Assembly: GCF_000428945.1 (NCBI RefSeq)
Contig: NZ_AUAX01000009.1
Location: forward strand, 62,001-126,000
Source of the DNA: Hamadaea tsunoensis DSM 44101
GTDB lineage: Bacteria; Actinomycetota; Actinomycetes; Mycobacteriales; Micromonosporaceae
DNA: 64,000 nt
Direction: 5' to 3'
Of the stretch, positions 17,519-26,795 are shown one piece after another. Made by a program: the position numbers and the translations under genes. Below the pieces are notes generated by a model. It had not been told where the DNA came from and ran no database searches. It saw only the letters and a list, made by a program, of their open reading frames with translations. Every line of letters begins with the position of its first letter. The stretch's first letter is position 1.

Positions 17519-18397
17519 ATGGCGTACGCGAAGCAGACGGTGGCGGTCGGCGGCGGCGAACTGGCCGTCGGGGTGTGGGGCGAGACGGGACCGCTGGTGG
17601 TGGCGGTGCACGGGATCACGTCCAACCATCTCGCCTGGACCCTGGTCGGCGAGGATCTCGGCCGCGACCACCGGTTCGTGGCGGTCGACCTGCGCGGCCG
17701 CGGCGACAGCCGGGATCTCCCCGGGCCCTACGGCATGGCGCGGCACGCCGAGGACGTGGCCGCCGTCATCGAGGCGTTCGGCGGCGGCCCGATCGTCCTG
17801 GCCGGCCAGTCGATGGGCGGCTGGGTCACGGTCGAGACCGCGCACCGCCGGCCCGACCTCGTCGAGCGGCTCGTCCTGGTGGACGGGGGCGCGCCGCTGC
17901 CGCTGCCGGACGGCGTACCGGCGCGGGCGTCCGAGGCGGATCTGCGCTCGGCGGTCGAGCAGACGGTCGGCACGGCCTTCGCCCGGCTGACGATGACCTT
18001 CCCGGACGTCGAGTCGGCCGTCTCGCTGTGGCGCGGCCATCCGGCGCTGACGGAATGGACTCCGCTGCTGCAGGCGTACGCCGAATATGACGTGACACCG
18101 GCCGGCGACGGCGTGGCGACGAAGGCGGTCCTGGCCGCGGCGGTACGCGACGCGCAGGAGCTGTACGCGCTGGCCGGCACCGAACCGCGGGCCCTGCCGG
18201 TGCCGGGGGTGTTCCTGCGGGCCGAGTTCGGCATGCTCGGCGGCCTCCCGGCGATGTACGCGCCCGGCGACGCGACGCACTGGCTGCCCGGCGTCGCGGA
18301 GTCGACGATCGACGATGTCAATCACTACACGGTGCTGATGGGGGAGCGGGGCGCGAAAGCCGTCATAGCCGCGATTCGCGGCGCGGCGGCTGCCTGA
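17519..18397 (+). CDS. Alpha/beta-fold hydrolase
   Basis: A 292-residue hydrolase of the epoxide-hydrolase/haloperoxidase-like shape. The oxyanion block is VAVHGITSNHLAW and the strand VAVDLRGRGDS follows. The nucleophile elbow GQSMGG places Ser98. The histidine is in DDVNHYTVLM near the C-terminus. The segment between about 120 and 210 is a helical cap. The substrate is unknown. It lies 65 bases from the start of the divergent SDR gene. Confidence 0.88.
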   Translation: MAYAKQTVAVGGGELAVGVWGETGPLVVAVHGITSNHLAWTLVGEDLGRDHRFVAVDLRGRGDSRDLPGPYGMARHAEDVAAVIEAFGGGPIVLAGQSMGGWVTVETAHRRPDLVERLVLVDGGAPLPLPDGVPARASEADLRSAVEQTVGTAFARLTMTFPDVESAVSLWRGHPALTEWTPLLQAYAEYDVTPAGDGVATKAVLAAAVRDAQELYALAGTEPRALPVPGVFLRAEFGMLGGLPAMYAPGDATHWLPGVAESTIDDVNHYTVLMGERGAKAVIAAIRGAAAA

Positions 18398-18472
18398 TCG
18401 GGCCGGTCGGCCTGACCAATCGGTCAAATCCCATACGCGACACCGGCACAGGTGGCGTCCTCCGAGGAACGG

Positions 18473-18482
18473 TCACTAAGGT
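18473..18482 (+). promoter_or_regulatory. Possible promoter -10 region, shared with 26726
   Basis: TCACTAAGGT, containing the -10-like hexamer TAAGGT, about 50 bases before the secreted dehydrogenase gene. The identical ten bases occur at 26726-26735, upstream of another secreted protein. Confidence 0.35.
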
Positions 18483-18532
18483 AACCCCCTCGGGGACGCC
18501 GTCGCTGCGACGGGCCCCGTGGGGAGGAAGTC

Positions 18533-20911
18533 ATGGTCCGCAGCGGCCGCCGTTTCCGGCGTGCGACGCTTGCCGCCCTGCTCGTCGCCGGGGTGCTCAT
18601 GCCCCTGTCCACGGCACCGACCGCGCAGGCCGCGACGACGCCGAGCCTGCCGTCCGGTTTCCAGGAGCAGATCCTCTTCAGCGGCCTGAACCAGCCGACG
18701 AACATCGAGTTCGCGCCGGACGGGCGGGTCTTCGTCGCCGAGAAGGGCGGCCGGATCAAGGTCTTCGACGACCTCGCGGACAACACCCCGGACCTGTTCG
18801 CCGACCTCACCGACGAGGTGGTCGGCGTCTTCGACCGGGGTCTGCTCGGCCTGGCCCTGGCGCCGAACTTCCCCGCGAACCCGTACGTCTACGTGCTCTA
18901 CGACTACGGCGACCCGCTCGGCTCCCGGATGCCGGTGGTCTCCAACGACTGCACGAGCGCGACCGGCGGCGGTACGGGCGGGCGCTGCGTCATCTCGGCC
19001 CGGCTGTCGCGCCTGACGGTCGACGGCACGACGAACCACATGCTGGCGGGCAGCGAGAAGGTCCTCATCAACGACTGGTGCCAGCAGTACTCCAGCCACT
19101 CCATCGGCGACCTGCACTTCGGGCAGGACGGGATGCTCTACGTCTCGGCCGGCGACGGCGCGAGCTACGCCACCACCGACTGGGGCCAGCTGCCCACCAA
19201 CTCCAACCTGAACCCGTGCGACGACCCGGCCAAGGAGGGCGGCGCGCTGCGGTCCCAGGACCTTTCGACCGGCGGCGACCCGGTCGGCCTCGACGGCACG
19301 ATCATCCGGGTCGACCCGAACACCGGCGCCGCCGCCGCGGGCAACCCGAACATCGGGGCGAGTGACGCGAACGCCAAGCGGATCGTCGCGTACGGGCTGC
19401 GCAACCCGTTCCGCTTCACCATGCGGCCGGGCAGCAACGAGATCTGGGTGGGCGACGTCGGGTACCAGACCTGGGAGGAGATCAACCGGATCCCCAATCC
19501 CACCGCGTCGCTGACCAACTTCGGCTGGCCCTGCTACGAGGGCAGCGCGCAGACGCCCGGTTACTCCAGCGCCGACCTGCCGATCTGCACCAGCCTGTAC
19601 GCGGCCGGCAACACGACCGGGCCGTACCTCACCTACAACCACGCGGCCGACGTCGTGCCGGGCGAGAACTGCGGCAAGGGCGGCGACTCGACCACCGGTG
19701 TCGCGTTCTACCCGGCGAGCGGCGGGCCCTACCCGGCCGCGTACAACGGGGCGCTCTTCTTCGCGGACTACTCGCGCAACTGCATCTGGGCGATGCGGGC
19801 GCCGACGCCGGGGGCCGACCCGTCGCCGTCGAACGTCACGCTGTTCGAGCAGAACGCGTCCGCACCGGTGGACCTGACGGTCGGGCCCGGCAACGAGCTG
19901 TACTACGTGGACATGACCGGCACGGTCCGGCGGATCCGGTACTACTCCGGCAACCGCCCCCCGACGGCCGTCATCGCCGCGACCCCGACGGGCGGCAAGT
20001 CGCCGCTGAACGTGCAGTTCGACGGCAGCGGCTCGGTGGACCTCGACGCGTCCGACGCGGGCCGCCTCACGTACGCCTGGGACCTCGACGGCGACGGCGC
20101 GACCGACGACTCGACGGACCCGAATCCGACCTGGCAGTACACCACCAACGGCTCGCATGCGGTGAAACTGACGGTGACGGACACGCTCGGCGCGAGCGCG
20201 TCGGCCACCACGACGATCATGGTGGGCGACAACGTCCCGACGGCGTTCATGGACACTCCGGTGGCGACCATGCAGTGGTCGGCCGACCAGACCGTCACCT
20301 TCAGCGGGCACGGTACGAACGGCGACGCCGCGCTGCCCGTGTCGGGGCTGCACTGGAAGCTACGCCTGCAGCACTGCGAGACGCTCAACAACTGCCACAC
20401 GCACTACCTGCAGGAATGGGACGGCGTGGCGAGCGGCTCGTTCACCGCCCCCGACCACGAGTATCCGTCCTATCTGGAGCTCGAACTCGACGCCACGAAC
20501 TCCGACGGCCTGACCACCTCGGTCGTGCGGCGGCTCGACCCGGCGACCGTGGACATCACGGTCAACAGCGTCCCGGCCGGCCGGATGGTGACCGTCGGCT
20601 CGGTCACGAAGATCGCGCCGTTCACGCTGACGGTCATCAAGGGCTCGACCGTGACGCTGAGCGCGCCCTCGCCGCAGAACGCGAACGCGGTGGTCTACAC
20701 CTACCTCCAGTGGTCGGACGGGCAGGGGCAGACGCACGCCGTCGACGGTCCGGACAAGCCGACGACGTACACGGTCACGTTCCGCGGGACCTTCACCCGG
20801 CGTACGATCTCGGGCGCCTTCGGATCGACGTTCCGGCGCCTGGTCGAGCTGGGTGCGGCCACGCTGGAGACCCGCGTACTGATCCGGGCGACGTCGCCGA
20901 GACGGCGGTAG
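18533..20911 (+). CDS. Secreted PQQ-type glucose/sorbosone dehydrogenase with PKD domain
   Basis: A secreted 792-residue oxidoreductase. The signal peptide (RRFRRATLAALLVAGVLMPL, cut near AQA-A at 33) is followed by a six-bladed beta-propeller of the soluble glucose/sorbosone dehydrogenase family. Evidence is NIEFAPDGRVFVAEKGGR, then SSHSIGDLHFGQDGMLYVS with the expected active-site His, and YGLRNPFRFTM. A PKD domain follows at about 475-565 (YAWDLDGDGATDDS). The last ~220 residues are beta-rich and of unknown type. Many cysteines suit an exported protein. The ribosome binding site is GGGGAGGAAG. Relatives oxidise sugars with PQQ, but PQQ use here is inferred. There is no cell-wall sorting signal. 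Confidence 0.88.
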   Translation: MVRSGRRFRRATLAALLVAGVLMPLSTAPTAQAATTPSLPSGFQEQILFSGLNQPTNIEFAPDGRVFVAEKGGRIKVFDDLADNTPDLFADLTDEVVGVFDRGLLGLALAPNFPANPYVYVLYDYGDPLGSRMPVVSNDCTSATGGGTGGRCVISARLSRLTVDGTTNHMLAGSEKVLINDWCQQYSSHSIGDLHFGQDGMLYVSAGDGASYATTDWGQLPTNSNLNPCDDPAKEGGALRSQDLSTGGDPVGLDGTIIRVDPNTGAAAAGNPNIGASDANAKRIVAYGLRNPFRFTMRPGSNEIWVGDVGYQTWEEINRIPNPTASLTNFGWPCYEGSAQTPGYSSADLPICTSLYAAGNTTGPYLTYNHAADVVPGENCGKGGDSTTGVAFYPASGGPYPAAYNGALFFADYSRNCIWAMRAPTPGADPSPSNVTLFEQNASAPVDLTVGPGNELYYVDMTGTVRRIRYYSGNRPPTAVIAATPTGGKSPLNVQFDGSGSVDLDASDAGRLTYAWDLDGDGATDDSTDPNPTWQYTTNGSHAVKLTVTDTLGASASATTTIMVGDNVPTAFMDTPVATMQWSADQTVTFSGHGTNGDAALPVSGLHWKLRLQHCETLNNCHTHYLQEWDGVASGSFTAPDHEYPSYLELELDATNSDGLTTSVVRRLDPATVDITVNSVPAGRMVTVGSVTKIAPFTLTVIKGSTVTLSAPSPQNANAVVYTYLQWSDGQGQTHAVDGPDKPTTYTVTFRGTFTRRTISGAFGSTFRRLVELGAATLETRVLIRATSPRRR

Positions 20912-21025
20912 CGCACCCCTGGGCAAGTGGTGACCGGCGGGTAACTTCTCACACCCGGCGCCGCTTCCTGGGCTCCGCCGCGCCATGGCAGACTCATCAC
21001 GGCTGAACGGTCGTTCGAGGAGGCT

Positions 21026-22804
21026 GTGGTGGAGATCAGTACGGTGGGCGTCGTCGGGCTCGGCACGATGGGCGCCGGCATCGTGGAGGTCTTCGCCCGC
21101 AACGGGCTGAACGTCGTGGCCGTCGAGATCGCCGAGGCCGCCCTGGAACGCGGCCGCGGCAACCTGACCGGCTCCACCGACCGGGCCGTGGCCAAGGGCA
21201 AGCTCGCCCCCGAGGACCGCGACGCCCTGATGTCCCGGGTCGACTTCCAGGTCGGGCTGGCCGCCCTGAGCGAGGTCGACTTCGTCATCGAGGCCGTGCC
21301 CGAGCACCTGGACCTGAAGCAGGCGATCTTCGCCGAGCTGGACAAGGTCTGCAAGCCCGAGGCCATCCTCGCCACCAACACCAGCTCGCTCAGCGTCACC
21401 GAGATCTCGGTCGCCACCCACCGGCCGCACCGGGTGATCGGCGTGCACTTCTTCAACCCCGCCCCGGTCATGAAGCTGGTCGAGGTGATCAGGACCGTCG
21501 TCACCGCCGAGGACGTGGTGGCCGACGTCGAGGCGCTGTGCGTACGCCTCGGTAAGGTGGACGTCACCATCGCCGACCGGGCCGGCTTCATCGCCAACGC
21601 CCTGCTGTTCGGCTACCTGAACCACGCGGTGGGCATGGTCGAGGCGCACTACGCCACCCGCGAGGACATCGACGACGCGATGCGGCTCGGCTGCGGCCTG
21701 CCGATGGGCCCGCTGGCGCTGATGGACCTGATCGGCCTCGACACCGCGTACGAGATCCTGGACACGATGTACCGCCGGGGCGGCCGCGACCGCCGGCACG
21801 CGCCCGCGCCGCTGCTCAAGCAGATGGTGACCGCGGGCCTGCTGGGCCGCAAGTCCGGCCGCGGCTTCTACACCTACGAGAAGCCGGGTTCGCCGGTCGT
21901 CGTGGCGGACGAGCTGACCCCGTCGGGAACGGCGGCCGTCGACGGCGCCCGCGCGATCGGGTCGGTCGGCGTGGTCGGCTCGGGCACGATGGCCGCCGGC
22001 ATCATCGAGGTCTTCGCCAAGGCCGGCTTCGAGGTCACCAACGTGACGCGGGGCGGGGAGAAGTCGGCGGCGCTCTGCGAGGCGTTCAAGCTCTCCCTCG
22101 GCAAATCGGTCGTCCGCGGCCGGCTCACCGAGGCGGAGCGGGACGCGATCATCAACCGCGTCACCTGGTCCACCAACCTGGAACACCTGGCCGAGGTGGA
22201 CATGGTGGTCGAGGCGGTCGTCGAGGAGCTGTCGGTCAAGAAGGCGCTCTTCGCCAGCCTCGACGAGATCTGCAAGCCGGGTGTGGTGCTGGCCACCACC
22301 ACGTCGAGCCTGCCGGTGGTCGAGTGCGCGATGGCGACCGGCCGCCCCGCCGACGTCATCGGCCTGCACTTCTTCAACCCCGCGCCGGCGATGAAGCTGG
22401 TCGAGGTCGTCCGGACGATCCGTACCTCGCCGTCGACCGTCGCCACCGCCCTCGACGTCGTCGCCCGCCTCGGCAAGCACGCCGTACGCTGCGACGACCG
22501 GGCCGGGTTCATCGTCAACGCGCTGCTGTTCCCGTACCTGAACGACGCGGTGAAGATGCTCGAGGCCTCGTACGCGACGGCCGACGACATCGACCACGCG
22601 ATGAAGCTGGGCTGCGGCTACCCGATGGGGCCGTTCGAGCTGCTGGACGTCGTCGGGCTGGACGTGTCGCTGGCCATCCAGCGCGAGCTGTACCTGGAAC
22701 TGCGGGAGCCCGGCTTCTCTCCGGCCCCGCTGCTGGAGCACCTCGTGACGGCCGGGTACCTGGGCCGCAAGACCGGCCGGGGCTTCCGTGACCACACTCG
22801 CTGA
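21026..22804 (+). CDS. Double-domain 3-hydroxyacyl-CoA dehydrogenase
   Basis: A 592-residue cytosolic protein made of two complete 3-hydroxyacyl-CoA dehydrogenase units joined head to tail (about 1-290 and 312-592). Unit 1 has GLGTMGAGI, NTSSLSVTEI, GVHFFNPAPVMKL and GFIANALL. Unit 2 has GSGTMAAGI, TTTSSLPVVE, GLHFFNPAPAMKL and GFIVNALL. Both keep the catalytic Ser, His and Asn. Unit 2 has Ala for the third Rossmann glycine and lost the first Asn of NTSS, so its activity may be reduced. There is no enoyl-CoA hydratase domain. Relatives are annotated 3-hydroxybutyryl-CoA dehydrogenase (PaaH-like). The start is GTG after CGAGGAGG. It overlaps in role with the gene at 1360. Confidence 0.9.
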   Translation: MVEISTVGVVGLGTMGAGIVEVFARNGLNVVAVEIAEAALERGRGNLTGSTDRAVAKGKLAPEDRDALMSRVDFQVGLAALSEVDFVIEAVPEHLDLKQAIFAELDKVCKPEAILATNTSSLSVTEISVATHRPHRVIGVHFFNPAPVMKLVEVIRTVVTAEDVVADVEALCVRLGKVDVTIADRAGFIANALLFGYLNHAVGMVEAHYATREDIDDAMRLGCGLPMGPLALMDLIGLDTAYEILDTMYRRGGRDRRHAPAPLLKQMVTAGLLGRKSGRGFYTYEKPGSPVVVADELTPSGTAAVDGARAIGSVGVVGSGTMAAGIIEVFAKAGFEVTNVTRGGEKSAALCEAFKLSLGKSVVRGRLTEAERDAIINRVTWSTNLEHLAEVDMVVEAVVEELSVKKALFASLDEICKPGVVLATTTSSLPVVECAMATGRPADVIGLHFFNPAPAMKLVEVVRTIRTSPSTVATALDVVARLGKHAVRCDDRAGFIVNALLFPYLNDAVKMLEASYATADDIDHAMKLGCGYPMGPFELLDVVGLDVSLAIQRELYLELREPGFSPAPLLEHLVTAGYLGRKTGRGFRDHTR

Positions 22805-22829
22805 GCGCGGGGACCGCGTACCGATTGGC

Positions 22830-22835
22830 TAACCT
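22830..22835 (+). promoter_or_regulatory. -10 element of a leaderless promoter (small Cys/His protein)
   Basis: TAACCT, seven bases before the GTG at 22843, with no ribosome binding site. It lies in the 38-base gap after the dehydrogenase gene. Confidence 0.5.
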
Positions 22836-22842
22836 GGTAGGC

Positions 22843-23154
22843 GTGAGTCCGCGGCGAAACAACCGGCAGCCAGGCAAGACCGAGATCGACGAGACGTCGT
22901 CGCGGCGTGGCGTCGAACTCGAGTACGGCCGTGACGGCTTCGACGGTGACTTCAACGTGCGCCACATCACCGCGGCGGGGGCGACGAAGGCGTACCGGTG
23001 CCCGGGCTGTGACCATGAGATCCCGGCCGGGGTCGCGCACGTGGTCGCCTGGCCCGCCGACGGCCGGGGCGACGCGTCCGACCGGCGGCACTGGCACACC
23101 GCCTGCTGGCGGGCCCGCGACCGGCGCCGTCCGACCCCGAAGCACCTACGTTGA
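22843..23154 (+). CDS. Small putative zinc-binding protein
   Basis: A 103-residue basic protein. It has a CPGC knuckle (about residue 52-55) in YRCPGCDHEIPAGVAH and a downstream HWHTAC (about 88-93), together a likely single zinc site (C-x2-C ... H-x-H-x2-C). Arg-rich tails sit at both ends (PRRNNRQPGK; RARDRRRPTPKHLR), suggesting nucleic-acid contact. Similar proteins in actinomycetes are called ATP/GTP-binding protein without evidence. The function is unknown. The GTG at 22843 follows a leaderless -10; a TTG at 22825 is open but unlikely. Confidence 0.75.
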   Translation: MSPRRNNRQPGKTEIDETSSRRGVELEYGRDGFDGDFNVRHITAAGATKAYRCPGCDHEIPAGVAHVVAWPADGRGDASDRRHWHTACWRARDRRRPTPKHLR

Positions 23155-23172
23155 CCAGCTGAAAGGCCTCTG

Positions 23173-23958
23173 GTGAGCATGGCCGACATCCGCGCCAACT
23201 CGATCCTGCCCGCCCGGCGTACGCCGATCGAGCTGCACACCGCCGACGGCCTGAAGCTGATCGGGGAGCTGGCGGTCCCGCTGGACCGGGAGCCGGCCGG
23301 GACGATCGTGTGCTTCCATCCGCTGCCGACGCACGGCGGCATGATGGACAGCCACATCTACCGCAAGGCCGCGTGGCGGCTGCCGGCGCTGGCCGGGATG
23401 GCCGTGCTGCGCTTCAACACGCGGGGCACGACGAGCGTCCAGGGCACGAGCGAGGGCGCCTTCGACGGCGGGAACGGCGAGCGGTTCGACGTCGCCGCCG
23501 CCATCGAGTACGCCGAGTTCGCCGACCTGCCGAACATCTGGGCCGTCGGCTGGTCCTTCGGCACCGATCTGGTGCTCAGATACGGGGCGGAGCCGGGGGT
23601 GCGGGGCGCGATCCTGCTGTCGCCGCCGCTGCGGTACGCCACCGAGGCGGACCTGCGAAACTGGGCGGAATCCGGCAAACCTGTCGTGGCGCTCGTGCCC
23701 GAACTCGACGATTACCTGCGCCCGGCCGAAGCCGCCGCCCGTTTCGCCGCGATTCCACAGGCGGAGGTGGTCGGCATCGAGGGCGGTAAGCACCTGTGGG
23801 TCGGCCAGGCCGAGCGGGCCCTCGACGAAATTGTACGCAGAGTGACACCTTCGACACCGACGCCGCTTCCTCAGACGTGGGAGGGTTCGATGGAGGCCGG
23901 TGACGCCACCGCGTACGCCGACCGCACGACGGCCGCCTTCGGACCGCTTCAGCAGTGA
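23173..23958 (+). CDS. Alpha/beta hydrolase, CocE/dienelactone-hydrolase-like
   Basis: A 261-residue hydrolase. TIVCFHPLPTHGGMMDSHIY carries the oxyanion block. The nucleophile elbow is VGWSFGTD (G-W-S-F-G). The likely acid lies in VPELDDYLRPAEAAARF and the histidine in IEGGKHLWVG. The C-terminal 40 residues are low-complexity. It begins 18 bases after the zinc-binding-like gene, so co-transcription is likely. GTG 23173 or ATG 23179 are both possible starts. The substrate is unknown. Confidence 0.85.
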   Translation: MSMADIRANSILPARRTPIELHTADGLKLIGELAVPLDREPAGTIVCFHPLPTHGGMMDSHIYRKAAWRLPALAGMAVLRFNTRGTTSVQGTSEGAFDGGNGERFDVAAAIEYAEFADLPNIWAVGWSFGTDLVLRYGAEPGVRGAILLSPPLRYATEADLRNWAESGKPVVALVPELDDYLRPAEAAARFAAIPQAEVVGIEGGKHLWVGQAERALDEIVRRVTPSTPTPLPQTWEGSMEAGDATAYADRTTAAFGPLQQ

Positions 23959-24099
23959 TTCCTACGCCACATCGTTGCTGGTGACAGGAATCCGACCGCA
24001 ATCGTCGTCCATACGGCCGAAGTCGTCGCTCGGCCCGCACCGGTAATGTCGTTTGTGCCCGAGCACGCATCGTCGAGGGCTTTCGTGAGGAACCTAGCA

Positions 24100-25659
24100 A
24101 TGCGTGAAGCGAGCGTCGTCAAGGACCCGGGTGTGCCACCGGGTTCTTTCTTCGACCTCGCCTACCGGCATGAGCCCGCCGACGACTACGTCCGGCTGAA
24201 GTGGTCCCCTTCGGGCAAGCGGCGCTGGGTCCGCCCGCGCGGCAGCCGGCAGGCGTCCTGGCTGCTGCAGGCGTACGTGGTGGCGATGTTCGTGCTGCCG
24301 ACCGACGCCGCGATCCAGGTGATCGGGGCCCAGGGCTACGCCGCCGCCCTCGTCGCGATGCTGATGTTCGCCGCCTGGCTGATCACGGCGCTGTTCGGTC
24401 TGCACGACCCGATCCACAGCCGCTACCCCGTACGCGGCGCGCTCGCCTTCCTCTGGGTCGCATCGCTGATCTCCTATGTGGCGATGCCCTTCTTCGGGCC
24501 CTCGCCGACGCAGCGGCTGAGCGCCGACCGGTGGCTGATGCTGCTGATCGCGGCGTCCGGCATCATCCTGGTCGCCGGCGAGCACCTGCGGGCGCCCCGC
24601 GACATCCTCCGCGTGGTCCGCGCCTTCGTCTACGGCGCGGCCTTCTCCGGTTTCGTCGCCGTGCTGCAGTTCTTCGCGCACTTCGACATCAAGCCGTACC
24701 TGCGGATGGTGCTCATCGGGTTCAACTCGGGCGGCGCGGACATCAGCCTCACGCCCCGCGACGCCCTGCTGCGCGTGTCCGGCACGGCCAACCATCCGAT
24801 CGAGTTCGGCGTGACCGCGGCGATGGTCCTGCCGCTGGCGATCTGGCTCGGCTTCTTCGACCGGGAGCGGTCGCTGGTGAAGCGGTGGGCGCCGGCCGGG
24901 CTGATCGGCGTCTGCCTGGCGCTGTCGGTCTCGCGCTCGGCCATCCTGACCGTGCTGATCTCCATCGGCCTGATGGTCGCCCTGCTGCCCGCCCGCTTCC
25001 GCGTGTGGATCCTGGGCGTGGCACCGTTCGCCGCGGTGGGCGTCATGGCGGTCACGCCCGGCTATCTCAAGACCATGGTCTCGTTCACGAGCATGGGCGG
25101 GGACGATCCGTCGATCACCAACCGCACCAACAACTACCCGCGGGTGGCGGCGCTCGTCTCCGAGTCGCCGTACTTCGGGCACGGCGGGGGCACGTTCCTG
25201 CCGGCCGACGCCACGAAGATCCTGGACAACCAATACCTGAAGACGTCGATCGAGCTCGGGCTCGTGGGCGTCTTCGCGCTCATCCTCTACTTCCTCGTGC
25301 CCGCCATCTCGGCGCTCATCGCCCGGGCGAGCCACAAGGACGACGCGTTCCGCGGCCTGTGCGCGGCCCTCGCCGGCGGGTGTCTCGCCGCGGCGGTCGG
25401 CTGCACGGCCTTCGACGGTTTCTCCTTCCCGCAGTTCACGTCGGCGCACGCGCTGATGCTGGGCCTGTGCGGAGCGGTCTGGCTGTACGCACAGCGCGCC
25501 CGTCTGTCAGACTCGCAGGTCGCCGGGGCGTCTCCGGCGGGCGCGTCGTCGGCGGGGCCGGCCGTCATCGAGACCAGGATCCTGGTCCCCGCAGGGGGTC
25601 CGGAAATCGTCGGCAAGCCGAGTAACCTGAGTTCCCTCCGGAAAGAAACGAGCCTCTGA
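24100..25659 (+). CDS. Wzy/O-antigen-ligase-like polytopic membrane protein
   Basis: A 519-residue membrane protein with about ten to twelve helices (the first near residue 53, the last near 440) and a large loop between about 310 and 375. The loop contains the short segment ITNRTNNYPRVAALVSESP and a GHGGGT turn, as in O-antigen ligase/polymerase (Wzy_C/WaaL) proteins. Such enzymes polymerise or transfer lipid-linked sugar chains outside the membrane. ATG 24100 is chosen for its GTGAGGAA ribosome binding site; 24046 is an open alternative. The stop overlaps the next start (TGATG). It opens the polysaccharide locus. Confidence 0.8.
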   Translation: MREASVVKDPGVPPGSFFDLAYRHEPADDYVRLKWSPSGKRRWVRPRGSRQASWLLQAYVVAMFVLPTDAAIQVIGAQGYAAALVAMLMFAAWLITALFGLHDPIHSRYPVRGALAFLWVASLISYVAMPFFGPSPTQRLSADRWLMLLIAASGIILVAGEHLRAPRDILRVVRAFVYGAAFSGFVAVLQFFAHFDIKPYLRMVLIGFNSGGADISLTPRDALLRVSGTANHPIEFGVTAAMVLPLAIWLGFFDRERSLVKRWAPAGLIGVCLALSVSRSAILTVLISIGLMVALLPARFRVWILGVAPFAAVGVMAVTPGYLKTMVSFTSMGGDDPSITNRTNNYPRVAALVSESPYFGHGGGTFLPADATKILDNQYLKTSIELGLVGVFALILYFLVPAISALIARASHKDDAFRGLCAALAGGCLAAAVGCTAFDGFSFPQFTSAHALMLGLCGAVWLYAQRARLSDSQVAGASPAGASSAGPAVIETRILVPAGGPEIVGKPSNLSSLRKETSL

Positions 25660-26579
25660 TGGATCTGGTGGCAGTATTCTCCAGCCTTCGCCGGCACAAG
25701 ATCATTGTCTTGATGGTCCTGCTGCTGACGATCGGTGGAGACCTGTTCGTGGTCTACGGGCTGCCGCAGCAGTACGAGTCGAAGGCGCAGTACCTGCTCA
25801 GCCCGCCGCCGCCCCCGCCCACCGACGAGGAGATCCAGAAGAATCCCTCGCTGGCCAAGCTCAACGCCAACAACCCGTACCTGCGGGTGGCGACCCTGTC
25901 CGTCGTGACCGACGTGCTGGCCCAGCGGGTCGGCGCCGACGAGACCCGCAAGAAGCTCATCGCCAAGGGCGCGGACCAGGACTACGCGATCGCGACCACC
26001 AACGCGATCGGTTCGGGGCAGCTGATCGAGATCACGGGTACGGGCCACTCACCGGAGGAGTCCGACCGCACCCGCGACATCGTCGTCGACCAGATGGTGA
26101 GCGAGCTGCACGACATGCAGACGGTGAACGGGGCCGACGAGCGCTACCTGATCAAGGCGATTCCGGTCACACAGTCCGCCGAACCCCTGCACAAGGTGAC
26201 GGTGACGATGCGTTCCGTCATCGCCGTGACGGTCGCCGGCTTGATCCTCCTGTTCGCACTGATCTCCATCGCGGACGCGATCGCGCCGTGGCGCCGCCGC
26301 CGCGCCGGCCTGGACACCCTGGCGGCGCCGGAGCCCCCGCGCCAGCTGGAGCAGCGGCCGACCGGCACCGCGGGCGTACCGGCGTACAACGGGACGACCT
26401 ACAACGGCACCGCGGTCAACGGCGGCTACAACGGGACCGCGGTCCCGAGTACCCCCAGCATGCCGGCCATTCCGGACGTCGAGAAGACCATGCCGGTGCT
26501 TCTCGAATGGCGTCAGCCGCCCGGCCAGGAGGACGACAGTACGATCATCCTCCCGCTGTCCAAGGTGCGCGAGAACTGA
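25659..26579 (+). CDS. Wzz/chain-length-determinant-like membrane protein
   Basis: A 306-residue protein with two membrane helices, about 14-36 and 192-214, around an extracytoplasmic domain. That is the Wzz/polysaccharide co-polymerase layout. After the second helix comes a basic stop (PWRRRRAG) and a cytosolic tail with four NGT steps (YNGTTYNGTAV, NGGYNGTAV) of unknown use. There is no tyrosine-kinase domain. It would set polymer chain length with the Wzy-like protein whose stop it overlaps by one base. The assignment rests on topology, size and neighbourhood rather than strong motifs. Confidence 0.75.
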   Translation: MDLVAVFSSLRRHKIIVLMVLLLTIGGDLFVVYGLPQQYESKAQYLLSPPPPPPTDEEIQKNPSLAKLNANNPYLRVATLSVVTDVLAQRVGADETRKKLIAKGADQDYAIATTNAIGSGQLIEITGTGHSPEESDRTRDIVVDQMVSELHDMQTVNGADERYLIKAIPVTQSAEPLHKVTVTMRSVIAVTVAGLILLFALISIADAIAPWRRRRAGLDTLAAPEPPRQLEQRPTGTAGVPAYNGTTYNGTAVNGGYNGTAVPSTPSMPAIPDVEKTMPVLLEWRQPPGQEDDSTIILPLSKVREN

Positions 26580-26705
26580 TCACGTCATAGCAGGTCAGGG
26601 GCGCGCTCGGCGTCGCCTGGGAGCTTCTGTCGCCTACCCAACACACATGGGCTCTTCGGTCACGTACCGTCGGCCGGGCGGTGCCTCGTTCTACAGACAG
26701 GGCGG

Positions 26706-26735
26706 TTGTTGCTCAACGCCCAAGTTCACTAAGGT
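26706..26735 (+). promoter_or_regulatory. Possible promoter TTGTTG-18-TAAGGT
   Basis: A -35-like TTGTTG (26706-26711) and a -10-like TAAGGT (26730-26735) with 18-base spacing lie about 60 bases before the GTG at 26796. The gene also has a strong ribosome binding site, AGGAGG. The ten bases TCACTAAGGT are shared with 18473-18482. The rest of the 26580-26795 gap shows nothing further that I can support. Confidence 0.45.
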
Positions 26736-26795
26736 CACACGCTAGCCACCGACGATGGCATCGGGGGTGCATTTTTCCTCTCAGGAGGTAGAGCC

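Noticed and set aside
26580-26795. Possible c-di-AMP (ydaO-type) riboswitch before a secreted protein gene
   Set aside because: I could not find the conserved ydaO core bases, so there is only an ordinary promoter-like pattern.
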